From JALYXI01 sp963716685 (GTDB lineage: Bacteria; Acidobacteriota; Terriglobia; Bryobacterales; Bryobacteraceae): 64,000 nucleotides of DNA. Below are positions 16,345 to 26,200 of this stretch, piece after piece. The position numbers and the translations under genes are program-made. The notes beneath the pieces were generated by a model. It saw only the letters and a list, made by a program, of their open reading frames with translations. It was not told where the DNA came from and did no database searches. Where the stretch lies: assembly GCA_963716685.1 (NCBI GenBank), contig CAVQTR010000001.1, positions 62,001-126,000 on the forward strand. The letters are read 5' to 3'. Numbering within the stretch: the stretch's first letter is position 1; each line of letters opens with the position of its first letter.

Positions 16345-18126
16345 TCAGCCCAGTGAAGCAGGGTTCGCCACCGTGGAGAGATCGCCCAGCGGTTCACCCA
16401 GATACCTCTGGCGGAGCAGACGCCGCACAATTTTTCCGCTCTGCGTCTTCGGCAGTTCCGCCACGACAATCACCTCGCGCGGCCGGAAAGCCGGACCCAT
16501 GTATTCCGTCACCGTGGCGCTCACTTCGCCGGGATTCAGAACCGCGCCAGGTTTTGGCGAAACGAAGCCAATAATCGCTTCGCCCTTCAGTTCGTCCGGC
16601 GCTCCGATCACGGCGGCTTCCGCGACGCCGGGATGCCGCATCAGCGCTTCCTCGATCTCGGCCGGTCCCACTTTGCGGCCGGCGACGTTCATGGATTCAT
16701 CGGCACGGCCGCGCAGAAACCAATGACCATCCGAATCGACGTAAGCCCAGTCGCCGTGATCCCACTTGCCGGGGAATCGCGACCAGTAGGTTTCGAGGTA
16801 GCGGGCGGGATCATTCCAGATGCCGCGCGTCATCGAAGGCGCGGGAGCGGCGCAGACCAGATAACCTTCCACGATTTCCGTTGCCATGCCCGGCGCCGGG
16901 CCGCCGAGCGAGCACGGTTTCAGGGATTGAATCGGCAGCGGGAACAGGAAAGAGCCGATAATTTCGGTGCCGCCCGAGATATTGATGATCGGGCAACGCC
17001 GGTGGCCGACGCGCTCGAAGAACCACACCCAGGCTTTCTCATCCCACGGTTCCCCGGTAGAACCGAGAATACGAATCGAAGCCATTTCCGGCAAATCATG
17101 CACAATCCTGCACAACAGCCGAATCGCCGTGGGCGAAATCCCGAAGGTGGTGACGCCGTGTCGCTCGATCATGGTCCAGAGCCGGTCCGGGGCCGGGAAG
17201 TCCGGCGCGCCGTCGTAAAGGAAGATCGTGCCGCCGAAAAGGTGGTTCCCGATGATGGTCCAGGGCCCCATCATCCAGCCGAGATCGGTGAGCCAGAAGA
17301 ACAGGTCGTCCGGTTTGTGATCAAAGCCGAGCCAGATTTCCTTGCCGGTCTGCGCCAGAACGCCGGCGTGCGTGTGCACCGCGCCTTTGGCTTTGCCGGT
17401 GGTGCCGGACGTGTAAAGGATGAGCGCGCGATGCTCGGAATCGAGCGCAAGTGTTTCGAACTCAGGCGATTGGCGGCTCAGGAAAGCGTCCCATTCCGGA
17501 CCCAGCACAAAGGTGGCGTCCATCTTATCCGCCAGCGGGATGCTGCGGCCGCGCCGTTCCACGGTTGGCGCGGTGATCACAATCCTCGCGCCAGAATCGG
17601 CGATGCGGGCGGCGATGGCTCCCGCGCCATAGCCCGAAAAGATGGGAACGGCAATCAGGCCAGCTTTGAAACAGCCATACAGAATAGGCAGAATCTCCGG
17701 AATCATCGGCAGGCAGATCGCGACGCGGTCGCCTGGCTGCAATCCTTGCGAAACGAACCCATTTGCCACCCGATTCGCCTCGCGCCGCAGATCGGCAAAA
17801 GAAAGCTTGCCGGTTGCGCCGTTTTCCAGCTCCCAAACGCAGGCGATGCGATCCGAATCCGCCCAGCGGTCAAGGCAATTGTGCGCGATATTCAGCTGGC
17901 CGCCGGTAAACCACTGCGCCCACTCGGGTCCGCGGCTGTCGTCCAGCACCTGCGTGTAAGGCGTAAACCACTCGACGCGCATTTCGCGCATCATCTCGTC
18001 CCAGAAGCGACTGGGTTCGTTTCGCGAGAATTCCAGGAACGCCTCGCGGTCGCTGAAACCGAGGCGCTGCATGAAGCGCCAGACGTTGGTTTGCTCAATA
18101 AACGCGGGCGTGGGTTCCCAGATCAT
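16345..18126 (-). CDS. AMP-forming acyl-CoA synthetase (acetyl-CoA synthetase-like)
   Basis: A 593-residue adenylate-forming ligase. It has an ACS-type N-terminal cap (VEWFTPYTQVLDD to WFTGGQLNIAHNCLDRW), the AMP-binding loop LYTSGTTGKAKG near residues 238-248, a late STGEPWDEKAW and NISGGTEIIG, the GRADESMNVAGRKVGPAEIE hinge and the catalytic Lys in LPKTQSGKIVRR. ATG 18126 overlaps the stop of the flavin reductase gene. It is the last gene of the tyrosine-degradation operon, whose end products are fumarate and acetoacetate. A role in activating acetoacetate or another short acid is therefore likely, but sequence alone does not separate acetate from acetoacetate. Confidence 0.88.
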   Translation of the reverse strand: MIWEPTPAFIEQTNVWRFMQRLGFSDREAFLEFSRNEPSRFWDEMMREMRVEWFTPYTQVLDDSRGPEWAQWFTGGQLNIAHNCLDRWADSDRIACVWELENGATGKLSFADLRREANRVANGFVSQGLQPGDRVAICLPMIPEILPILYGCFKAGLIAVPIFSGYGAGAIAARIADSGARIVITAPTVERRGRSIPLADKMDATFVLGPEWDAFLSRQSPEFETLALDSEHRALILYTSGTTGKAKGAVHTHAGVLAQTGKEIWLGFDHKPDDLFFWLTDLGWMMGPWTIIGNHLFGGTIFLYDGAPDFPAPDRLWTMIERHGVTTFGISPTAIRLLCRIVHDLPEMASIRILGSTGEPWDEKAWVWFFERVGHRRCPIINISGGTEIIGSFLFPLPIQSLKPCSLGGPAPGMATEIVEGYLVCAAPAPSMTRGIWNDPARYLETYWSRFPGKWDHGDWAYVDSDGHWFLRGRADESMNVAGRKVGPAEIEEALMRHPGVAEAAVIGAPDELKGEAIIGFVSPKPGAVLNPGEVSATVTEYMGPAFRPREVIVVAELPKTQSGKIVRRLLRQRYLGEPLGDLSTVANPASLG

Positions 18127-18729
18127 TTGGGCCGCTGCATGTCGAAGCGATCCGTCGTTCGGACGTAGCTCGGGCCGCCCATGCGGCCGATGGCATGGAG
18201 CAGATCGGGGTCGATGGCAAAATTGTGCACAATGGCGTCGTCGACGTGAAAACGGACAACTTCGCCCAGCACGAGGCTGCCGCCCAGCGGTTGTGCACTG
18301 ACTTGCACAATTTTGCACAATTTGCACTCCATCTGGACCTGCGCTTCGGCCACGCGCGGCGGTCCGACGGCTTCGCTCGGCAGCGGCGTCAGCTTCGAGA
18401 CCACGAATTCGTCCACTTCGGGCGGATATTCGCCGGACGTGGCGTTCATCGCTTCCGCGAACTCCTCAGAAACGATGTTGACCACGAACTCTTCGGTCTC
18501 TTCGATATTGCGGAGCGTATCCTTATTAGATGCGTCGCCCCGCACCATCGGGGAAAAGCAAATGACCGGCGGATTGGCGCTGACCGCCGTGAAGAAAGCT
18601 GAACGGCGCCAGGTTGCGGATGCCCGCTGCGCTGACCGTGGAAACGAACGCGATGGGCCGCGGAACAATGGCTCCGATCAGCAGTTTGTAAATGTTACGC
18701 GGCTCGGTTTGGCCGGGTGTGATGGTCAC
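18123..18729 (-). pseudogene. Flavin reductase family protein, split by a one-base frameshift
   Basis: Two frames together give a complete protein of about 200 residues of the FMN-binding flavin reductase-like family. The N-terminal part (VTITPGQTEPRNIYKLL, VPRPIAFVSTVSAAG, NLAPFSF) lies in one frame. The rest (FTAVSANPPVICFSP, ASNKDTLRNI, EEFVVNIVSEEFAEAMN) lies in the next. The break is at about 18594-18597, where the coding strand reads AGCTTTCTTC; dropping one T restores the family sequence SFFTAVSANPP. GTG 18729 overlaps the homogentisate dioxygenase stop and the gene stop overlaps the next ATG, so operon spacing is intact. This is either a recent inactivation or a base-calling error in a TTT run. 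Confidence 0.85.
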
Positions 18730-19811
18730 TTGTTCTCTTTCCAGCTTGCCCAGTAATCCTTCCACTCGGCGGCTTCCCCGGCTGGGAGGACGTGGATGGG
18801 ATTCAATCCGTCCAGCATGACCGCATATTCGTCTGTGTGCGTTTTGCGGCTTTGATTGGCCAGTGCCTTGGGATGCGGGCCGTGATGGATGCCGCGCGGA
18901 TGCAGCGTGGCGTAACCGGGCTTGATGTTGTCCTTACTGAAGAAATCGCCGTCGTGATAGAAGAGGAATTCATCGTAATCGGTATTGCGATGGAAGAACG
19001 GCACGCGCAGGGCCTGCGGATCCTGCTCGAGCGGGCGCGGCAGAAAGCTGCACACCACCGCGCCTTCGGTGACAAAAGACGTGTGGGCGCTGGGCGGCAG
19101 GTGCGCCCGGTGGCTCATCACCGGGCGGATGTCGCGCATGTTCACTTTCCACACGGTCAGGTCGCCCTTCCAGCCGACCACATCGAGCGGGTTGAACGGA
19201 TAGACCACCTTGGAGATCTCGTCATCCACTTTGATCCACACTTCCCACTCGCGGTTGTCGTCGAGATTAGGCGCGGGCTCGGGCGTGGTCACCACGCTCG
19301 GGTCGTACAACGCGTGCTGCCCGAGCAGCCCTTTCTCCGGCGGATTGAACTCGGTCTTCGACTGCACGATCAGAAAGAAGTTATCGCTGGTTTCGGGAAT
19401 GAGGCGGTACGTAACGGCGCGCGGAATCACCAGATAATCGCCAGGCTCGAAGGCAAGCGGTCCGAAATCGGTTTCGATGGTGCCTGTGCCGCGATGCACG
19501 AACAGCAGCTCGTCACCATCGGCATTGCGGTAGTAATACGGCATGGGCTGCGCGGGGCGCGAGACATAGACCTTCACGTCGTTATTGCCCAGAAACGCGA
19601 CCGGCAGATCCGGCGCCTCAATGCGGTTCAGGTCGAAAAGGTGAGGCCGCAGTTTGCCTTCGAAACGAATCCAGCCGGTGGGCGCATGCGCATGATACAG
19701 GTGCGCGGATTTGCCATAGAAACCTTTGCGCCCGTGCTCTTCCTCGAACGTGCCATCGGGAATGCCGACATGCGCCTGCTGCGTGGTCTTACCCTTCTTG
19801 AGCGGATACAT
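18726..19811 (-). CDS. hmgA: Homogentisate 1,2-dioxygenase
   Basis: A 361-residue cupin-fold iron dioxygenase that opens the ring of homogentisate to maleylacetoacetate. N-terminal features include HVGIPDGTFEEEHGRKGFYG and LYHAHAPTGW. The first cupin has LLFVHRGTGTIETDFG; the second carries the probable iron ligands in LHPRGIHHGPHP and DEYAVMLD. Length is that of the short bacterial form, not the 430-residue type. I use ATG 19811 with GAGGAG upstream; the open frame extends further but over the FAH-family gene. It sits 11 bases after that gene and is the central step of the operon. Confidence 0.92.
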   Translation of the reverse strand: MYPLKKGKTTQQAHVGIPDGTFEEEHGRKGFYGKSAHLYHAHAPTGWIRFEGKLRPHLFDLNRIEAPDLPVAFLGNNDVKVYVSRPAQPMPYYYRNADGDELLFVHRGTGTIETDFGPLAFEPGDYLVIPRAVTYRLIPETSDNFFLIVQSKTEFNPPEKGLLGQHALYDPSVVTTPEPAPNLDDNREWEVWIKVDDEISKVVYPFNPLDVVGWKGDLTVWKVNMRDIRPVMSHRAHLPPSAHTSFVTEGAVVCSFLPRPLEQDPQALRVPFFHRNTDYDEFLFYHDGDFFSKDNIKPGYATLHPRGIHHGPHPKALANQSRKTHTDEYAVMLDGLNPIHVLPAGEAAEWKDYWASWKENK

Positions 19812-19822
19812 ACGTGGTCTCC

Positions 19823-20770
19823 TCAAACGATACGATTGCGCAATACACCGATCTTTTCGATCTCCAGTTCGACGAGGTCGCCGCGCTGAATCCAACGATC
19901 CAGTTCCAGGCCGCAACCGGTGCCCACGGTTCCCGACCCGATGATATCGCCAGGCAGAATCTCGTCGTCTTCGGTGAGGAACTCGATCATCTGTTCGAAC
20001 TTCCAATAGAGTGAAGCGGAGTTGCCGCGGGACCATTCCTCACCGTTCACGCGCGCGACCATCTCGAGAGAATACGGATCGCCGATTTCGTCGGTAGTGA
20101 CCAGCCACGGTCCGAACGCGGTGCACCAGTCCTTGCCTTTCGCCGGACCGAGGCGGACGCGCATCTCTTTGCGCTGGATATCGCGCGCGCTGAAATCATT
20201 CATGACCGTGAATCCGGCGATGTACTGACGCGCGTCCGCAGCGCGAATGTTCCGGCCGCGCCTGCCGATGACGGCCGCCAGTTCCAGTTCGTAATCCAGC
20301 TTCTGCGTGAAACCGGGCCAGAGCGCATCCTGATCGGTCCCGATGATGCCGCCGGTGCCGCTCTTGTAGTAGACGGGCATTTCGTACCACTCCTTCGGCA
20401 TGGGCTCGCCGCGCCGCTCGAAGCCCATTTTGACGTGCGCTTCGAACGCGTAGAAGTCGCGAACTGCAGGCGGACGGGGCACAGGCGCGAGGAGGCGGAC
20501 GTCCGAGCGATCGTAAACCAGGGTTTCGTCGTTCGGGCCGCGTCCAGTTGGAATGGTGAGCGCGGCAGCTTGCCGCATAGCGCGCTCGCCGGCCTGCAGA
20601 AACGAGAGCATATCGGAAGGAGCCATCGCGTCGGCCCATCGCTGCGGTTGGGCCTCGCCACAGCAGGCGGCCGCCGCGAAGTTCACATCCACGATTTTGT
20701 CGCCGGCCAGCAAACCGACGCGGCGATGCTTCCCGACATGCGTCGCCACCTCAAAGGTGCACAACCGCAT
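19823..20770 (-). CDS. Fumarylacetoacetate hydrolase family protein
   Basis: A 315-residue FAH-family enzyme. In this operon it most likely splits fumarylacetoacetate (or, if no isomerase exists, maleylacetoacetate) into fumarate (or maleate) and acetoacetate. The metal-binding acidic motif LDYELELAAVIG, the preceding YYKSGTGGIIGTDQD, FTVMNDFSARDIQ and the C-terminal LPGDIIGSGTVGTGCG are all seen. Its ATG overlaps the last base of the hppD stop (TAATG), so translation is coupled. No maleylacetoacetate isomerase gene is seen in the window. Confidence 0.9.
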   Translation of the reverse strand: MRLCTFEVATHVGKHRRVGLLAGDKIVDVNFAAAACCGEAQPQRWADAMAPSDMLSFLQAGERAMRQAAALTIPTGRGPNDETLVYDRSDVRLLAPVPRPPAVRDFYAFEAHVKMGFERRGEPMPKEWYEMPVYYKSGTGGIIGTDQDALWPGFTQKLDYELELAAVIGRRGRNIRAADARQYIAGFTVMNDFSARDIQRKEMRVRLGPAKGKDWCTAFGPWLVTTDEIGDPYSLEMVARVNGEEWSRGNSASLYWKFEQMIEFLTEDDEILPGDIIGSGTVGTGCGLELDRWIQRGDLVELEIEKIGVLRNRIV

Positions 20771-21909
20771 TACAGATTTCCGCGGCGTGCCTGTTCGCGC
20801 TCGATAGCTTCGAAGAGCGCCTTGAAATTTCCTTTGCCGAAGCTGCGGCTGCCTTTGCGCTGGATGATTTCGTAGAATAGCGTGGGCCGGTCTTCCACGG
20901 GTTTGGTAAAGATCTGCAGCATGTAACCCTCATCGTCGCGGTCCACCAGAATGCCGAGATCCTGAAGCTGCGTGATATCTTCGTCGATGGGACCGGTGCG
21001 CGAGAGTAAGTCGTCGTAGTAAGTGGACGGCACTTTCAGGAAGTCGATGCCCTGCGCTCGGAGCTTCGATACCGTGTCGATGATGTTATCGGTAGCCATG
21101 GCGATGTGCTGGACACCGGGGCCGCCGTAGAAATCCAGATACTCTTCGATCTGGGACTTGCGTTTGCCTTCGGCCGGCTCATTGATCGGAAACTTGACCC
21201 GCTCATTGCCGTTGGACATGACCTTCGACATCAGCGCGGAGTACTCGGTGCTGATGTCCTGATCGTCGAAGTGGCGAAACATCTTGAAGCCCATCACGTG
21301 GCTGTAGAATTCGACCCAGCGATTCATTTCGCCCCACCCAACGTTGCCGACCATGTGGTCCACGTGTTTCAGGCCAACCGGCCGGGAAACAGGATCTTCG
21401 CCATCGATCGCGACGAACCCAGGCAGGAAAACGCCGTGGTAGCCGGAGCGTTCGACAAAGGAGTGGATGGTATCGCCATAGGTGGCGATGGCCGAGAGGC
21501 GAATCTGGCCGCTGGCATCGCGCAGGGTTTCCGGTTCGCGCACGCTGCGTGCGCCGCGCCGGGTGGTCTCGCGCCAGGCGGATTCGGCGTCATCGACCCA
21601 CAGCGCGACGTCACGCACCCCGTCGCCGTGGACGCGGACATGATCGGCGATTTCGCCCGAGGCCGTAAGAGGCGTGGTCAGGACAAAGCGGATTTTGTTC
21701 TGGACCAGAAGGTAAGAAGCGCGGTCGCGCGTCCCGGTTTCGGGACCGCGGTACGCAACGAGGCGGAAACCGAACGCGGAGCGGTAAAAATGCGCAGCCT
21801 GGCGCGCGTTGCCGACATAGAACTCGACGTAATCGGTTCCGTTGAGGGGCAGAAAATCGGCGGCAGCCGGCGCGGCGTGCTCGAGAGTTTCGATCATGGA
21901 AGTCTCCAC
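20770..21909 (-). CDS. hppD: 4-hydroxyphenylpyruvate dioxygenase
   Basis: A 379-residue iron enzyme with two VOC domains that converts 4-hydroxyphenylpyruvate to homogentisate, step two of tyrosine degradation. The iron ligands are the His in VGLKHVDHMVG, the His in GVQHIAMATDNI and the Glu in TLFYEIIQRKG. GIDFLKVPSTYYDDL and the C-terminal GFGKGNFKALFEAIE-type tail (here SFGKGNFKALFEAIE) are diagnostic. A strong ribosome-binding site (GGAGGTGGAG) precedes ATG 21909. It heads the core of the operon, 40 bases downstream of the enolase-superfamily gene. Confidence 0.96.
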   Translation of the reverse strand: METSMIETLEHAAPAAADFLPLNGTDYVEFYVGNARQAAHFYRSAFGFRLVAYRGPETGTRDRASYLLVQNKIRFVLTTPLTASGEIADHVRVHGDGVRDVALWVDDAESAWRETTRRGARSVREPETLRDASGQIRLSAIATYGDTIHSFVERSGYHGVFLPGFVAIDGEDPVSRPVGLKHVDHMVGNVGWGEMNRWVEFYSHVMGFKMFRHFDDQDISTEYSALMSKVMSNGNERVKFPINEPAEGKRKSQIEEYLDFYGGPGVQHIAMATDNIIDTVSKLRAQGIDFLKVPSTYYDDLLSRTGPIDEDITQLQDLGILVDRDDEGYMLQIFTKPVEDRPTLFYEIIQRKGSRSFGKGNFKALFEAIEREQARRGNL

Positions 21910-21949
21910 CTCCAGTTTCGCACCACCGACGGGAGGTGGCGGATTGTTT

Positions 21950-23194
21950 TTAGCCCCACCAAGTCTCGCCGGAAGCGAGATGGGCTTTGACGGTGTCCGG
22001 GTTCAGGTCGACGCCGAGGCCGGGTTCGGTAGTAGCTTCGATGAAGCCGTCGCGGATGTACGGGCGGGAGCCGAGCAGAAGAAGCTGATCCATCCAGCCG
22101 CCCTGACCGGTGATGGTTTCGCAGCAGAGGTAGTCCCGGATGGAGGACGCCCACTGGCAGGTGGCCCAGGTGTGCAGCTGGCTGCCGGTGTTGTGGTTGG
22201 CCATGGGGATGCCGAAGCTGTCGGCCATATCGGCGATGCGTTTAGTTTCGAGGAAGCCGCCGCTGTTGCGCAGATCGGGATGCAGGATGTCGCAGCCGTG
22301 TTCGACGATAAATTGATTGAAGCCCTGACGGCGGGCGAGATTTTCGCCGGTGCAGACCGGCACCTTCACACTCTGGCAGAGGCGCTTCCAGGCCTCGGAA
22401 TACTCCACCTGCAGGGGATCTTCGAACCAGAGCGGCTTGATGGGCTCGACAGCGTCGGCGATCTGTATAGCAGTTCGCAGATCGTATTCCCAGTGGCAGT
22501 GGACCATGATGTCGTGATCCCAGCCGATGGCTTCGCGGCAGTTCTCAAAGCCCTGACGAATTTGGATCAGTTCCCTGGTGGAGAGCACGCGATTGGCGGT
22601 GTCGCGGCCTTTGTCAGTAGCAGGATTGCTATGAGGGAAGCCGAACTTGTGAGCGGTGAAGCCGGCGGGATCCGCTTTCACCTTCTGCGCCCACTCGCGG
22701 CAGGAGGTTTTGTCGAGCATGTCGCGCGGCGCGGCATGGTCGTAAACCCGCACCTTTCGGCGAAAGCGTCCGCCAAGAAGAGTGGAGGTGGGAACGCCGA
22801 GGAGTTTGCCGGAAAGATCCCAAAGAGCCATCTCGATGGCGCTTGCTGCGCGCATCAGGTTGTGCGCGGAACCGTCAGTGCGGGTTCCGCTGAGATCTTT
22901 TACGTGCTCGTCAAAGTGCGTATAAAGGGTGTCGATTTCGAGCGGATCTTTTCCGAGGAGGCCGGGCTTCATCGAAAGTATCTGCTCTTTGACTCCGATA
23001 CCGGGCGTGCCATAGGCTTCGGCAATGCCGTAGGTGCCGTTGTCGGCGACTACCTTGACGTAGAGATAGGTTCGCGAAGGGCCCTGCACGGTCATGGTGC
23101 GAAGGTCGGTTAGTTTGAACTGCTTTGCTGGCGCGGCGGCGAGCACACCGGCTGCCGCCGCCTGCAGGAATGCGCGGCGGGACGTGGGGTTCAG
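21950..23194 (-). CDS. Tat-exported mandelate racemase/muconate lactonizing-type enzyme (enolase superfamily)
   Basis: About 414 residues. The barrel has the metal-binding line HCHWEYD, WFEDPLQ, CTGENLARRQ and a late NHNTGSQLH, as in the MR/MLE group that abstracts a proton alpha to a carboxylate (racemases, sugar-acid dehydratases). Substrate unknown. The in-frame sequence upstream of the first GTG (23146) encodes LNPTSRRAFLQAAAAGVLA, a Tat signal. The best start is therefore CTG 23194, with GGAAGG eight bases before it, because an in-frame TAG closes the frame shortly above. It may be co-transcribed with hppD but need not be in the same pathway. Confidence 0.85.
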   Translation of the reverse strand: MNPTSRRAFLQAAAAGVLAAAPAKQFKLTDLRTMTVQGPSRTYLYVKVVADNGTYGIAEAYGTPGIGVKEQILSMKPGLLGKDPLEIDTLYTHFDEHVKDLSGTRTDGSAHNLMRAASAIEMALWDLSGKLLGVPTSTLLGGRFRRKVRVYDHAAPRDMLDKTSCREWAQKVKADPAGFTAHKFGFPHSNPATDKGRDTANRVLSTRELIQIRQGFENCREAIGWDHDIMVHCHWEYDLRTAIQIADAVEPIKPLWFEDPLQVEYSEAWKRLCQSVKVPVCTGENLARRQGFNQFIVEHGCDILHPDLRNSGGFLETKRIADMADSFGIPMANHNTGSQLHTWATCQWASSIRDYLCCETITGQGGWMDQLLLLGSRPYIRDGFIEATTEPGLGVDLNPDTVKAHLASGETWWG

Positions 23195-23231
23195 ATGTCG
23201 ATCCTTCCGCGTCTATTAGATCAGATCGCCG

Positions 23232-26200
23232 CTACTGAGTCGTGACTGTGCCCATGAGTTGCCAGCCGGTGTTGTTGCCGTTGACGTCATCCGCGTACAT
23301 ATAGAGGTTGCGGGTTCCGCCGAACGATGCGTTGAACGTAATGGGCAAAACCACGGTGGTGCTGGTGGCGGAGTAACTGACGCTGGCTCCGCCGGCCGGA
23401 TTGAGCGTGCACTGGCTGTTGCTCAGAACACCGGCGGGCGTCAGTGGTCCGGTTAGCGCGTTGCCAGCATCGTTGACCAAGTAGATGCCGGTGGGATCGA
23501 CCTGAACGTAACAGGCGCTGCCGCCCAGAATGGCGGAGTTGATCAGGAACAGGCGCCGGTTGAGCAGTGAGTTGCCGCCCGGATCCGAATAGACGACGGT
23601 GAAGGTGCGGCTGGCTCCGGAACCGGAGTTGGGAGTGACGGATGTGTTGGCCGGGACGGAAGCGGTGGAACTGACAGTATAGGTTCCGCGAAGCTGGAAA
23701 CCGCTGTTGTTACCGTTGGTGTCCTCATCATAGAGATAGATGTTCTTCGCACCGGCAAAAGCGGGCTTGAAGACCAGCGCGAGGGTGACGGTGGAAGAGT
23801 TTCCGGCGTTGACCACCGACGTGCCGACGCCGTTGAGCGTGCACTGGCTGTTGCTGACGCTGGAGCCGCCGATCAAACCCGCGCTGAGGGCGCTGCCGCT
23901 GTCATTCACGAGATAGATGCCGGTGGGATCGGCTTGGATGAAACAGCCACCGGCGCCATTCAGCGTGGAGTTGATGAGGATGAGACGGCGGTTGAGGAGA
24001 CCCGCGCCGGAGCCATCGGAGAAGACGGCGGTGAAGGACTGGGCGGCACCGGAGCCGGAACCGGGACTGACGGAATCCGCGGTTGGGGTTGCGGGAGCGC
24101 CGGAGGAAACAGTGAACGTTCCTTTGGCCTGCCAGCCGGTCGCGGTGCCCGGGTCATCGGCATAGAGATAGATGTTCTTTGGACCGGCGAACGAGGCCTT
24201 GAAGGTGATGGCGAACGTGACGGTGGAGATGAGCCCCGAGTTGCTGATGCCGCTGCCAGCGTCGCTTACGGTGCACTGATTGTTGGTGAGAGTGCCTGCC
24301 AGAATTGCCGAACCGGCGTCGTTGACCAGATAGATCCCGGTTGCGTCGGCCTGGACATAACACGCGCCCGCGCCGACGAGTGCCGAGTTAATCAGGAACA
24401 GCCTGCGGTTCAGAACGGAGGCCCCGGCCGCGTCCGAATACGTGGCGGTGAAGGTCTGTGTGAGGCCGCTGCCGGATGACGGAGACACAGAGACAGCGGA
24501 GGGTGCATAAGCGAGGGCGACAGTAAAGGAGCCGCGTGTCTGCCAGCCACTGTTTCCGGTTGAATCGTCGGCGTACAGGTAGATGTTCTTTGCGCCGGTG
24601 AAGGCAGACGAGAAAGTGAGCGAGAGCGTGACTGTGGACGTGGTGCCGGAGTTGACGACACTGCTGCCCGCGCCACTCAGGGTGCACTGGCTGTTCGAAA
24701 GGGTGGTGCTGCCGGTGAGCGGACCGGTGAGGGCATTGCCTGCATCGTTGACCAGATAAGTTCCGCCGGAGTTGACGACGACATAGCACGCGCCGCCACC
24801 GCCTAAGTAGGTGTTCATGAGAAAGAGGCGGTCATTCAGGCTTCCGGCGCCGGCAGGGTCGCTGTAGACGGCGGTAAATACCTGCGCGGCACCTGAACCT
24901 GATGACGGACTGACGGACACAGCCCCGGGCAAAGCGGCTAAGACGCCGGAGCTGACCGTCTGAACGGGCACGGTGCTGGATCCGGGTGTTGCGGCGCCGA
25001 ACTGACCATAGGTGTTGTCGCCCCAGGCGGAGATGGTGCCGTCGCTTTTGAGGACGACGCTGTGATTCAAGCCGCCGGCAACGGCAACCGCGTTGGTGAG
25101 ATTCAGCGTCTGCACAGGGACAGTCTTTTGCACAGCGGTGCCATCACCCAGCTGGCCGCTGCCGTTGGCGCCCCACGCCCAAACAGTGCCATCGCTCTTG
25201 ACGGCGAGCGTGTGATTAGCGCCGGTGGCGATGGCGACCACGCCGGAAAGACCGCTCGCGCGCACGATCTCGGTCTGATAACCGGTATTTCCGTCGCCGA
25301 GTTGACCGTTTCCGCTGTAGCCCCAGGTCCACACGGTCCCATCGGCCTTGAGAGCAACGGTGTGGTTTGCACCGGCTCTGATGGCAACAACTCCGGAGAG
25401 GCCCGTTACCTGGACGGCGCTGGTCTTGTTGACCAACGTCCCGTCACCCAGCTGGCCGGAGTTGTTGTCGCCCCACGCCCACACGGTTCCGTCACTGCGT
25501 AGCGCCACGCTAAAAGCGGAGCCGGCGGCGATGGCGGTAACGTTTGTCAGCTGGATCACCTGAACGGGACTTAACCTTTCCGTGTTGGTGCCGTCACCGA
25601 GCTGGCTGCTGCCGTTGTAACCCCAGGCCCATACGGTCCCATCGTTCCTTAGAGCGAGGCTGTGATACTGACCTGCCGCCACCGCTGTGATGCCCGACAG
25701 ACTCGGTACAACTTGAGCTGTGTTTTTCGAAATATTGGTACCGTCGCCCAGTTCCCCATCACTGTTGTAGCCCCAGCTGTAAACAGCCCCACTGCTCTGA
25801 ACGGCAAGAGAGTGGTACCAGCCTGTTGAAACCTGTGACACACCCGTCAGTGACGCGGCGGTGACGGGAGTGGAGCGATTGATGGATGTGCCGTCGCCGA
25901 GTTCTCCGTACTCATTCTGTCCCCAGCCGAGAACCGTTCCCGCGGAGGTGGCGACGAGAGTGTGGTTCTGGGCGGCGGTGATTCGATCGCGGTAAGTGTC
26001 GGCCGCAGGCGTGGTCGTGACGGCAGGCGAACAGGGCTGGGTGGTTACCGGCAGCAGGGCGCTGGTGGTGGAACCGTTCCCGAGCTGGCCATAAGAGTTA
26101 TCTCCCCAGGATTTTAACGTGCCGTCGGAGAGGAGGGCGGTGCTGTAAGCTGAGCCGGCCCCCACAGCGGTGGCAGGAGCGAGACCGGTAAGTCCGGTTA

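Noticed and set aside
17090..18330. Cluster of TGCACAAT repeats as DnaA boxes of an origin
   Set aside because: They lie inside coding sequence and differ from TTATCCACA at several positions; no dnaA or dnaN is near.
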